Positions 13,001 through 27,200 of a stretch of DNA of 64,000 bases are shown piece after piece. The notes below the pieces were generated by a model that made no database searches, was not told the origin of the DNA, and worked only from the letters and a program-made list of their open reading frames with translations. The DNA is from Linyphia triangularis. Its lineage: Eukaryota; Arthropoda; Arachnida; Araneae; Linyphiidae. Position 1 is the first letter of the stretch; each line of letters starts with the position of its first letter. Location of the stretch: contig OZ021729.1 in the NCBI GenBank assembly GCA_963978545.1, forward strand, positions 14,597,501-14,661,500. Direction: 5' to 3'. Both the position numbers and the translations under genes were made by a program.

Positions 13001-15786
13001 CAGACAAATAAGCAAAAAACCATAAATCTCCCTTTGAAATTGATATTGAAGGTCAACAATATTACATATATGTGAAGCAGAAAGTACTAAGGGCCAAGAA
13101 ATATCATTCTTAATTACAAATTAGCACTTATAGAGAGAAATTTTTTTTAGATAAAATTTTGTTTCTAACAGTAAGTATAATACAATGATATGATAAAACA
13201 CATAAATTTAGACAGTTATAAATTCTTCCGAGTTCGTTGATGCCATTTCCATTTTACCTGACGATCCCTTATTTTAAAAATCAATATAATAAAATATAAA
13301 TATAATTTTTTTATATTATTCATATTATATTTTACCTTTAAAAAATAAGTCATAAATGCAAGAGCAGCACCCAGTGAGCTTGAAAACACAACAGAGATAG
13401 CTCCTATCAAGGCACACCATACTAACATTAATTTAGAGAATCGAAGTCGACCTCTCAACGATTGTTCCAAAGGCACTTCAGTTAAACTGAGAATAGTTCT
13501 AAAAAAAAAAAAAAAGAAAAAAAAAAAAAAGAGAATTACACAGTTAAACTCTGTAAAAATAATTCATTTCCGAAAATCAAAAAATTTGAATAATTATTTA
13601 ATTACAATACAAAATATATCTTATGAGCTAGTAAAATTTTAAAAAAATTGTCAGTATTCCTGGATAAATTAAGTAGATAATTAGGACAATATGTCAACAG
13701 ACAAATATTTTGATACCCTATAAACTCTTTTATAACTAAAGAGCTTCTACATCTGTGAAAAAATACATATTTAAATTTCAATAAAAATTAAGTAGTCTAC
13801 ATAAAAGTTTGCATTAAATTGCTTCTCACGATGGAAAGTGTTTTTAAGCAAATAAAAGTATATAGTTACAAATGTTGTGTATAGATATCACTGAACCTTA
13901 AAAAACAGCAAACAATGCCTTAAAAACTTAAGACAATCACTTGCAAATACAGAGCAATTAATTCATACAGTCCGCTAACATATTTTGACATGTGTGCCCG
14001 TCATAGCTCGAACCACATCCAAAAGATGCTTTAATTCTATCCATGTATTTGTTAGCAATGATTGCGTAAAATTGGATTATATGTGTGATTCACATCTTTA
14101 ACATTTCAGCGTAGAAAGGAATAATACACTCTGTCCTTGACATAGCCCAACAAGAAGAAATCTAGAAGGGTGGAGTGTAAGGAACAAGATGGCTATAACA
14201 ATGAATTATCTCACTGATCTATCAGACAGGAAACTTCTCATAGTGTCAAAAAATTCAACACCAGTGTGGAGGTGCATCACTTTGCGGCCAAAAATATTTT
14301 GAATGCAGATGACAAATTTGAAGGATAAAAAAATTTTGTATCATATCTAAGTAAAACTCTTCAGTATCTGTAGGTTCAATGAAAAAGTACAGCCCAAAAA
14401 TACAATTAAACATTAAGACGCCATGTTAACTTTCGAACTATTGCGGATTAATTCAACAACATGATACAAGTTTTCTGTTCCCCATATTTCATGTTGCATC
14501 AGTTGACCTTTCAAAACACATGAAAAGTTGCTTCATCTGTCACTCTGTTGTAAGAAGTCAACATTTGAATCTAATGTCAATCGAACATAAGATTGTCACA
14601 AGTTTTTGATGCATTGTTTGTTATTAAGGTACAGTGTCATCTATGTAACAAAGGAACTATTTATTTTTTTAGTATAAAACAAGAAATTTCATCATGAAAA
14701 ACATTGTAGTGCAAATCATACTCTCCTATGCCGATTACTTGATTTTTTATTGAAATTTAGAATATATATATAAGTAAGAGTAAAAGACTTTTGTGACACA
14801 TTGTAAATCCATTTACTAAAAAAAGAGATTATTTTACTAAATATTGACTTATTTTTTAGCATTCATAGTATACTTTATTGACCAAAGGATCACACATAGC
14901 ACAGCATAAAAAAAATCCCTGCTTTTATTAAATGGGTGCATTTTACACAAGGAAAGTAGCATTACCGATGTCTCATCCACATAAATAGCTTGGATATTGC
15001 TGTTAGGAACAGAACAAAAACGGTGTAGAATGTTAGGATCAAACCACATGCAGTTAGGTATAACAAAGTTCTTAGGAATAAGGTAGAGAGGAATCCGTTG
15101 TCATTGAAGACGATTCTATCTGCTGAAGGAAGGAAAGAAAAGCTGATGTCTGGGGACCTGTAATCAATAAAAGGAACAGATAATTGAAAGTATTAATTTC
15201 AATAGCATTTCAAGTTGATGGTGATGTCATACTACATAAGATATTTTTAGATAAAACATTTATTGCTATATACTCATTAGTGATTTTTAGTAAAAACAAA
15301 AACAATGGGTTACTGATAATAAAACAAATACTTTTAATAGATGCAATGAAAAAGATTTCCTCCTGCAATGACTTTTAAATATAAGTTAATATAGTATTGT
15401 TTAACTGACTAAACATAAATATCGTATTTCTATTTTTGAAATGATAACTTAGCATCCCTTTATGGTAAATCTGAAATAGTAACAGTATATTTAGCATATA
15501 TTTAAAAATAGTTTATAAGAATATATATTATTTTAAGGGCATCTATTAAAAATATTTTTGTTTTAACACATTTATTTACCATTTAGTAATTTTAATATTA
15601 AAAGTTTTAGTACAAAGTTAAATAAAAGTACTAAATTCAATTGGAATATAAAATTGTAACCTTAATTTCTTCTTAAAAAGGAAATTTTTGTTAAAACTAA
15701 AATAAAGAGTTAAGGAAAACTCCAAGAAGTTATTCACAATAAGTATTAACATATGAATAATGCACAATAGGTACAATTAAAAAAAA

Positions 15787-15839
<53 letters not shown>

Positions 15840-18093
15840 CAAATATTCAAAGAAATAAAAGGTTATTAAAACTAAATACACATTGACATGGGAACAAAAA
15901 ACTTTAACCTTAATTTCTTCTTACCAATGAAATTTTTGTTAATAATAAAACAAAGAATTAAAGAAGATTCAATAGAGTTACTCACAATAAGCAATGGTAC
16001 AAAACAGAGGGCACAGCCACCAGGCTGACATAGGTTGGGTAATAGCCAAACACTTTATAAAATGATAAGTAAGATCCTATAAGAAAGTAAGATATTCTTG
16101 AAAGTTTAAGTAGAACTACAATCCTAAACTATGAAAATAGGCTGAAACACTCAGATACTTTTATCAAGATAGATATCAAAATGAGTTTTTGTAAAATTAA
16201 TGTTCAAAAATTCCTGCTGCAGGTACATGTTTTAATGTTGAAGAAATCAGGAGGTTTCATGCTTTTTTGAGCATTAAATGGTAATATGATGGGGATAAAT
16301 AAGAATGGGGCCAGAGATATGAATGAAAATATCAAATTTACTAACATTACTGATTTTATAAGTAAGCCGTATTTAAAAGATGAAACCATTGGGCATGTCA
16401 TGCTTCAGAAGTTTAACTTTTATATGACAGTTCAAACTACAATCTTCTATTCAAATAAAAAACAGAATCAAGTTCTATATGAAAAATATTTAAGCAGGTC
16501 ACTCTATACAGGAATTATCTAGTTTAAAGATACAGTTAGGTAGAGGGGAAAAAAACTCCTTGTGAACGCCAGAGAATCCACTAATATTGGGTTTGATAGA
16601 TGTAAAACAAAGAGTCAAACAACAAAGCATAATACTATTTGAATATGCATTCTAAAGAGCTGAAATTATATATTTTAAATTTTAGTTTCTAGTCTAAATC
16701 TAATCACTTGAAAATTAAATAAAAGTGTAAACTACTGTTTCTGGATATAATAAAACAAGTACATACAAAAACAATCCTATGATAAAATGATGTAGTAGGT
16801 AATTAAATATATTATAAAATAGTTAAGCAACATTTAACTGAAAGTGAAATAAGGGAATTAAAGCTTAATGTTAAAATTTGGTGGGATTAAGTTTTGCTTA
16901 CCTGAATATTCAAAACAAAACATCTGCCCAGACAGAAATGCCAACAATAAAGAAACAGTATAACCTATTATGTATATTCCATAGAACTTAATAAACTGAA
17001 AAGGAAAGCATTGAAGGATTTAATAAAAAACATACATTGTCATAAAGGTTTATTAAAATTTTACATTGTTTGTAAAAAATTTTATGACCAAAATGAACAT
17101 GCTAAGTAAAGTAGTAATGTATTTTCGAACATCTAAGAAAATATAGGTTTTACAGCAGGATAAATTAATATCTTCTGTTAAAACTTAACAGCTATTGTTT
17201 ATCTTGTCTAAGTTTATATGTATATTAACCTAACACTTTAAATCTTCTTTGAATACTAACATTCTTTTTTTCTAAGAACTTAAATGAAGTAAACAAATAG
17301 TAAAAATCAAACATAAATTGTATAATAATTTATTAAAAAAATGAAAACACTTTAAAAATCCTTAATAAAAAATTGTACTACGAAAACCTTCACATACCTT
17401 AGTAACAATAGATGTTTTCTCTAGTTTAATAGATGATTTGGTAAGACAAAATATTAAAATTTTCAATATTTTTGGGGGGTTTTCAGAAAAATTTATTATT
17501 TTGAAATTAACAGCCTGAAACTGGCATGGGCTTGGACTCTACCAATCAAAATAACAAAGAAATTTTTTAACTTTTCTAGATAATTTATTGAAAAATTACA
17601 AATAAAAATTCGTTGAAATAAAGATGGTAGGCCAATAATATGATACATATAACAAACATTTACCTTTGAAAAACTGAAAATCAGTAATATAATTTATTCA
17701 AATTTATAATTTACTACAAATTAATATTTCAAGAGAAATAAATTTTTTTCATCTACTGTGAGTATAGCAGAATGATACACAATAAACTCTAAAAAAACTG
17801 ACTTTTTGAAAAATTAGATATATTTACACTATTTTTACATTTTTCCGTTTAGTGTTCTGTGCATTTAAATTTTTTTTTTCTTCTAATAAATATCTAGTTT
17901 TATAGTTTTTTTTTTTTTTTTTAGTTTAATGAAAAATTAAAGGAGTTTAAATATTTCAAAGTTTGAACTAAACTTTAGTAGCTACAACTTTCAACAAAAT
18001 TTTTATGATCTAAATATCTGAAATATATGATTCCATATGTAGATAGTATTAAAGCTTAACAGAATCATACATAAAAAAAACTGCAAAAAAAAG

Positions 18094-18125
<32 letters not shown>

Positions 18126-21100
18126 CACTTACTTGACTAGCAACAATGTATAGAGGGAATCTAGCTGTCAAGACAACGCTACACTCAGGATCCAGAATCA
18201 ACTGAAGATTAACATCATGAACCTGATCAGAGGGTGGTAAGAAATGGGCTTGCATAGGAATAGTAGTCAATCCTCCTAATACAGTCCTAAAGAAAACAGG
18301 ATTTAGGCATTTTAATAAAATGACTAAATAACTGCAATTACTATCATTAGAAATAAACCAAAAGAAAAGAAGTCAGACCTTATATGATAATAAGACTCCT
18401 CATTACTCCATGGTATGCGAGTTTTAATAATTCCTTGACCTAAAATTAATAATTATTACTAATGTCAATGGATAGCTTGAAAATTTTGTTATTAAGGAAC
18501 ACAAAATAAAATAATTTATGGTGCTTTATCCTTAATTCACTATAGTCAGTAGGAAGAGAGGAGCAAAAAGGATAAAAAAAAGTTTCTCATATCATTGGCA
18601 AACTTATTTTTCAGGGTAGCCACAAAATTTAGGAAAAAAAGTTCCCTGATTTCCATGATAGATTTCTAAGAAATTCCCTGATTTTATGACAAACTTTTTT
18701 TTCAAGTTCCCCCAACTTTTCCAGATGTGTTGACACATTGATCAAATAAAACCTGTACGCTAAAGAGATAATATGTCTATTTTTTAAAAATAGTTTTAGA
18801 GGTAATGAAAAGTAAAAATTATTCTGTAGCATTAAACTTCCAATGATTACCATCTCAATTTTTTGGGTAAATGGTGCCAAAATCGGAATGCAAGGGGAAA
18901 CTTATCTTAAGAACAAAGAAAATTTCCCTGACTTTCGTGAGATTTAAAAAAATTCCCTGACATTTTCCAGAATCAGAAAGCTTCCTGCTTTCCAGGTTCT
19001 GTGGCCACTCTGTATTCAGAAAAGCAATTTAAAAATTGTTGTCTTTTAGTCTAATTTTAGGTTGGTTCAAGCTCTTTGGAACAAGAACATGAGGTTCAAG
19101 TTGCGCTGTAGCATTGTTTCAACATCTCCAATTACGTCTTGTAATTTTTAACGTGGTCAGATAACGAGGTGCAAACATCCGAGCTAGGATACCTTTCTCC
19201 ATATCCACTCCCATTTTAAAAGAACTGAAACATTTTAAGTCATCTTTAATTTATTGGTTTGGCATTATGCTACTTGAAGCATTAATTAGGATTTTTACAA
19301 AAATAACATAAACCATTCTATTTAAAAAAAATTCCCGTGTTAAATTCATTCTCAAAACATTCCCTGCCAACTATGAGAATACTCGTAGATCACAATTTGA
19401 GTTAACTTGCTTTCTAAAATGATAACTGGTTATTGATCGTCTTCCTTAGATCATCAAACAGGAGTAATGCCTTGTTAAATGTATGAAATGTTTAGAGTGA
19501 AGGATTAGACTAAATAATACTCTCTGCAGACTGAAATGGATAATTTATTCATAATTTGTGTTAATTCACTTAGGAAAATTTATAAACTGCCTGATCAAAT
19601 TTTTATTCACCAACTTGGGCAAGACTAATGGGAAACAATATTTATATCCTACATGCAGGATTTTTGCGAGCATGTGTGGAATGATTTGCTGGCACAAAAT
19701 AGTCTTATTCTTCTAGTTGCAAGGTTTTTCATAGTTGACCCTAGGAGTGTAAATATTATTCCACTTACAAACTATGAGTATACTCATCTGAATTTTTTGT
19801 CATTAAAAGAAAAATGTTACACCTATATTTTAAAAATGAAACAGCAGAAAATAATTTAAAAACATAAAAAGGTAGATAGGATTTTGGTGATGTGAGCAGA
19901 CACACTGCATTAACTTCGGCAGCGAGGATTTTAATTTTATTACTTTTAGTTAAAAGGATATTAGTTGAATACCTTGAACAAATCTTAAATAAAATACAAA
20001 TTTTAAAGCTCTGCAAAATACTTTTGAAAGACATAAACCAAATTACTGCTGCACAAAACAATATTATATGCCAATATGAAATGCTAATGTTGCACATATA
20101 GATAAAAAAGAAGATCCAAAATTTAAAAATAATATAAAATCCTTACCCACAACACTTCCGGCACGACAAAGCCTCGTTTCCAATTGAAACTCGACAGCTT
20201 CGAATACTCCATAGCTTTGAGACACAGTAATATTATAAAACACTGATTGCTCAGGCAAAGATACGCTCATTATTCGTACAGGTGAGGTGAGGAAAAACCT
20301 TTGATAAAGAGGCGGCAAGCTGATGTGCTTCGTCCTCTGCTCACTGCTATACCTTTCACCCAGAATGTCGACCTGAGAATGTGCAACAGCACTAATGTAT
20401 TATGAAATAGAAAACACGTCTGAAAAACAGTCGGAAAAATGTGGGATACTTTATCAACCTCCATTTCTGGAGGAAAAAAAAAATCACAAATGAACAAAAA
20501 ATAATTATTGCTTAGAAAGAAAAATAACTTTCTCAGCTATTTTTTTTTCACAATCAGTATATCGGCTAAGGCTAGGACTGAAGATATTCTGTGTCCTCTT
20601 AAATGAAAGGTGTCACCAAAATCAAATAACACTGTACAAGCATCTATCTCACATAATTTAAGTTATTTGATAAACCACTAATTGTACAACAATATCAACA
20701 ACAGTGAGTTTATTGTAAGAAAGCATGTGTTGAACTATGTTGCAGATAATGTACATAAATTTTAAGAAAGAACGTAATATTATATCAGTTCATACGCACC
20801 TTATTAAAGATGTAGAGTGAATATACAGTTTCCCTCAATAAGCTCATGGCAAGGTAACCACATAGGTTAGAATTGACTAAATCTTAATGATTATTTCCAT
20901 AGTGTTGGTAATAATTTCCATTAAGGGGAACACAGATGGAAAATGCAACAGTATGATAAAGGCACTGACCATAATAACGATTGCATAGAAATATATATAG
21001 TTCATTGATTTTCAAGTGGCAAAAATTTATTCAAGATTTTTATTAGTGTGATAACAGAAGAAGGAACCAAAAGAATCAACTATAAATACTTAATGCTTAA

Positions 21101-24100
21101 ATGGCAGTATAATATCAAAATAAACAATGTGTTTCTTACTTGCGAGTCTAATGGTGTAATGTAAATTAAAATATAAGAGTAATGTTTGTGCTGCAATTCT
21201 TGACTGTCAAGGTTTATCATTCTTCTTTCAGATTTTTTACTCTTGGATGGAATAATTTCGCCTTTTTCAGAAAGGTTATCTCCTTCAATACTGCAAAACA
21301 AACAAATTTAATTAAGAAAAGAATTACAAATACAAATACTAAACAGTCTAGCAGTAAAACATTTACATTTAAAACAACAAACAAATTAGACATAAATCAC
21401 ACTTAACATGAATTTCACACTTAAACTATAATTAGTTAGTGATAATAGTTTTTTAGTTATGTATATAAAATGTCTCTAAAGTATTTTTTTAGCTGACATT
21501 TAAAAGGATTAAATCTAGAGTTCGACCATAATGACATTATATAGTATTCACGATTGGCATAGGAAAGCTTTCATGTTGGTAACAGATTTTTTTTTCTATG
21601 AAAAGAAAATTTAGACATGTATAACTTATAATCAAAGCATCTTATTTAAAAATTTCCAAAATATAAAAAAAGAAGAAGAAAGAAAGAAAAAAAAAAGAAA
21701 GAAAGAAAAAAAAAAAAAAAGAAAGAAAGAAAAAAAAAAAAAACATTAAATATAGTTGAATGCTCAATGTTTATTTAAATAATTATATTATCACAATATT
21801 ACTACACACTTCAAAATTACAATACTTATAGCATTACCAGAGATTGTTGCCACCATCCAACAAGCATGTGTATATAATTAAATTTATTTTGACATTTAAA
21901 ATATTTTGAAATAATCTGGATTGAAACAAAGTTTAGTACACTCCTCTTCCCAAATATTTTACAATAAAACCCAATGGATTTAATATTTCCTCAACTTTCA
22001 TGCTTGAAATCGAATATGATAATAAGTTGAAAAATTAAGTTTTATATAACATCACTGCTTCATATTTAGAAGATTTGTTTCTTTCCACTTCATCATTCCT
22101 GTTTACCTAAACATGCACAATGTGACAAAAGTTATATAAATAAATTTACCAAGTCTTAGTTTCCGTTCCAGATAATTTAGTGCATCCAAAAATCCAATCT
22201 CTTTTAACCTAGAAGGGAAAATAACCATTAAAACTATTTCATAAAAATCACCTTCAAAATATTTCCTATTTATAACCCAACTCTTAACTTGAATACAGAA
22301 ATTAAATTTTTCGGGTTTCCAATGCTACTCTCTAAATGGGCCATCATCAAGGAAATAATTAAACACCTGAGTAGATTTATTGGATATAAACTTAAAAAAT
22401 ATCAATACATTTTTAATCAAAACATATTGTTTTTAAATAAAACTCTTATTACTCAAAACGGGAAAGAAAAGAAATTTTCTAAAGCATTTCATACAAGCTT
22501 ATACCACACAACCTTTTATACAGGATACAGGTATTAAAATTTATAAAACTGAAAATTGGAGGTAAAATGTGGCCACAATTATAATTTCTCTGATAATTTC
22601 TGGTCACCCGTATTGTTACAGTAATGCAAATCTAAACACTAAAAGCTAAATTTAAGAAAATTTTTAACAGAAAAATGAAATTGTTAATAAATTTTCTAAA
22701 AATATTAAGGTTATTAATGGAAAGAAAGATTTGTTGCTTATGTGGAATTTCTATTCTTTTTTATCTTAAAAATGTGTAAAATTAAAAATTTATGATTTAA
22801 CTGCAATTTTTTTAAAAATTCTTGCCGTTTTCAGAATTGCCGAATTCCCTAATATTTCCCAGTTTTCCATATTTTCACTGTCGTTAGAGATTCTAGTAAT
22901 AATAAAGTTCTAATTTTTACCAATTAAAAAGACAAAATTTCTGAAATTAGTGAAAAAGTATTATTTTATGCACAAAAACTTTAGTAAAAGGTCAAATATC
23001 AAAGTTTTGAAATGTTTTTTTTTTAGAAATTTTAACAAACAGTCAACAAACTACTCACCATACCAGTTGCAACAATAATAATGCTTTCAGATGGAGTCAA
23101 AGGAACTAGAAGATAAATGGTAGATAGAACCTAAGATAAAAAAAAAAAATTATAAACATGCTGGTATATTTCTCATAATGGTCAGTCAAGACATATCATT
23201 TAAATTTTTTTATATTTTCAACAAAAGTTTTACAATAAATAAATGTGCATGGAAGTTCTGAATGCTTTTAGATAAATTTTATCAAATTGGACAAATGCGT
23301 CATTGGTATTTCAAAAATTTCATATGCATAGACAAGTTTTAGAATAATTAAATGTGCATGAATGTTTCAAATACTATTAGGTTTTGTAATAGAGCCTAAT
23401 ATATAAATAATGAATACCAAATATTTATTACCTATTCCCAATAAATTCTTTATAACATACTATTGAAATAGGATTGGTACTATACTATGTCTCTAAAAAC
23501 TTAGTTTGGGAAATATTTAATCATAAAAATTTGAAATTTTAACAAAAACAATTTTTATAACATAGCAAACAAAAGTAGGTAAACACATAATAAATCAATT
23601 ATGTAAATTAACTATCAGGGATATTTAAATAAGACCTAGCTTGAAAGGGTCAAAAATAAAAATCTTTCGAACCTTACTACGAGAGAAACGCCAGGAATTG
23701 CTTTCTTGTTCGATCCACTGACCAGTTACAGGAAATGTAGAGTGTGGCATCAATGGAGTTCGAGGATAATATGTCCCCGAACTCCTAGAAATGTAGTGAT
23801 GCCTGAGTATGCTTTCTACTTCAGAGTTTTGAGTGGCGATCTAAAAATTAAATTCAAAACTTAGTAGGTATAAATATTAATAGTTTTAACTACTGTTTTA
23901 GTATGTTTTAAATATTGAAAAACTTTTTTATTTTAAACATGTTTGAAACAACCGTATTTACATTTCAAAAGGAAAGGTTTTTGTTATGAGATCACTCTAT
24001 ATATTTTAAAGAATAAAAATTAAATTCAAAACTTATCAAGGAGATACTAATTTGAATACTTTTTACTACCATTGCCATTTTTTTTTTAAATATTTAAAAT

Positions 24101-24228
24101 GCTTTTTAATTTAAACATGTTTACGAAAAAAAAAATTGCATTTACTTTTAAAGCAGAAAGGGTATAAAGCTATTTAAAGAATTATTAAATAGACAATTAA
24201 AGAATGCTTTTTAATTTAAACATGTTTA

Positions 24229-24262
<34 letters not shown>

Positions 24263-27200
24263 ATAATAATAATAATAAAAATTACATTCACTTTTAGAGC
24301 AGAAAGGGTATAAAGATATACACAGATATTTTAAAGCATTTTAAATTGATCAGGAGAAGTATTATATATTTAAAATACCTGATTAGTTTGTTTATTGGTT
24401 AAGTCATACAAGCTTCGACAAATTGTTAGAATGAGCTGTTTACACCTGTAAAATAAACTTATGTTTAATTTATGGCAAAAATTAACAGTGATCTACGGCA
24501 TATTTACATGCACAGTGAAATTGGAAAATCAAGAAAACTCTTGCAGAAAGAAGAAAAAAAAGAAAAATAGCAAAACCCCCCAAACTTTCTTTAATTAAAA
24601 AATAGTAACTTGAAAATAAATTTTTGCATTTGAATACAAGATTAAAATTATTAAATAGACAGTTAAAAAATAAAATATTTCAAAAAACGAATTTTTAAAC
24701 TAAAAAGACTCTTACCAAACTATAGCTAAGTGATCTGTAGAAAGCCATACTCCAGGAATAGAAGAAGTCTAAAACATTACAAGAGTAATAAGCCATAAGT
24801 ACATGCATAAAAACATACCAGAATATTTAAAAAAAATATCATGTATAACTATTCGAAAAAATCAAACTTACCAAAACATGAACATCTTTAGGACTATTGT
24901 GCTGAAAGTTATTAAATGTCAAATCACTTCTTACTAAGATGTCCCTTTGTCCACCACCAATTGAAATAATAGGTATATCAATGAGCCCTTTCTTCAATCG
25001 ATATTTCCATGTTTCTCGTATGGTAGAGTAAAACTCAACGAGAGCAGAATCCAAAGCAACAACTAAAGAAAATGATAAAATTAAATGAACATAAATAAAC
25101 TTACAACTTCATACCATAACTTTTTAGTATACCAATTACAACTAAATCAATGGCTTTGGGATATACTAAACTTCAACTTAACTAGACATCACTTAGACGG
25201 TAGATCATCACAGTGCTCCTAGGTATTTAATCCATTTTGGCGGAGTGAAGACATAATTCTCGCCAAACCTTATAGCCTTTTGTTCTCTATAGGGTTGAGG
25301 TTTGGCGAACATTATGCTTTCACGCCGCCAAAATATATTAAATACCTATGAGCACTGTGACGATCTACCGTCTAAGTGATGTCTAGTTAAGTTGAAGTTT
25401 AGTATAGTATAGGAAATGATCCTTACTAGGACTTCGTCTTAAGAAACAATATATACAATATTTGAACATATTGAAGTGTTCCCACCAAACTTTTCCAATT
25501 TGCTCTACAAATAAATTTATTGGTCAATCGAAGAAGAAACAAGAGAGTCACCTAATTCCAAAAATTGTTATGTCTAAAAACGGAAATTTTTCTGTCAACA
25601 AAAAAAAACTTCTTACAACTCTGTAAATGTAGGTATAATTTTTTTAATGATATTTTAGGATGTTCTTTTTACAATTTTATGACTGCAGCCAAAAATATTA
25701 CAGTTTTAGTTTATTTACAAAACAAAAAAGATATGTTAGACATAATGAGTTTTAAAACATGCTCCTATGCTCACACTCAGTGAAAATAAAAACTCAAGTT
25801 GCATAAGGTAGTGTGTGCAATGGATGTAAAGAGTAACTTGATTACAATTTGTAAGTGTATAATTAAAGTACTGCATAATTTTCCAACTCACCCATTAAAT
25901 GAGAAACTCTTCCCATGTAAAATAATTTTTTTTACAAAAACAATATAAAGTCAAGAGTTTAGAGCTATCATCTATATTTATTTTACTGGCCGTCACTGTG
26001 TTCTAAGGAATTAATGGAGCCAAAGCAAATTGTAAAGGATCTCGAAAAGAGAAATTACAAACTTCCAAATGGAATACTATGAATTTTATTTTAAGGAATT
26101 GATAGCTGCATTTTTTTTTTTAAATCATATATTTTTTTGACTTGGTTTGCACAACTTCATTTTAGAGTCAATACGAAAAATTATGCTAATTTGAAATCTT
26201 GTAAAACATTTGTAATAAACAAACAATTATCTGTGAACTGAGTGGTAATACAAGAAATGTAATAAATATCACTGACTGATTATTTGATTGAAGGTTTGAA
26301 TTGAGGTGCAAGCAGGTAAATTAGGGATCGAATCTCTTAAGGGCTCTGTCTACTATGGATGCATGAAAAAAACACTATTTTTATTAATTTTTTTAAAGAA
26401 TGCTGTTATGTTTATTGATATAAAACTTAATAGGCTTAACAAAAACATGCTTAAATTACAAAAAAAAAAAAATATTGATTTTAACCACTTTTTTATTGTG
26501 AAAATGCCAGGTAAACAGGAGTCCTCAAAAAGTAGGTAGGTGTACGCTGTTGAAAAAATCCCAGAAACTACTGAACTGATCCTTATGAAATTTTCACTTA
26601 TCGCTATATCTAGTACCAGAATTATTGGAAAATTTTATTTTTTACTATTTTTTAGGCAAAAAACATGTAAAAAAACAATTTATTTAATTTTTTTTTGTCC
26701 GCTATTTAGTTATTTTTGCATACAAAATAATATTAGAGGTACAGGATATAGCTACTGTCACACTAAACCTAAAACCATTCAATTTTTTTGTTTCAAATGG
26801 GCAATTGCACAGATTTTTTCAGCAGCGCACACCTACCTACTTTTGAGGACTCCTGTTTACCTGGTATTTTCACACTAAAACAGTGGTTAAAATCAATAAC
26901 AATAATTTTTTTTTGTAATTTACGAATGGTTTTGTTAAGCCTAACAAGTTTCATATCAATAAACATAATAGAATTCTTTAAAAAAAAAAAAAAAAAAAAG
27001 GCGTTTTTTTTCATGCATCCTAAGTAAACAGAGCCCACATTAGGGACCGAATCTCTTAACTAATTGAAATAAAAGACGAAATAAAATTTAGAAAATAAAA
27101 CAAAACACACACACGTTTTCTACCTTATTTATTAAATGTAACATAAATCCAAATTTGAAGGGTTCATTGCAGAATGATTACAAGTGTGGAAGTCTAACTC

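Noticed and set aside
23672..23678. GTAAGG as the donor of PGAP1 exon 11
   Set aside because: It has a better consensus than the chosen GTTCGA, but it shifts exon 12 into a frame with an early TGA.
26306..27038. Several open frames of 76-112 codons
   Set aside because: They are mirror-image readings of the two arms of one foldback element and have no domain sense.
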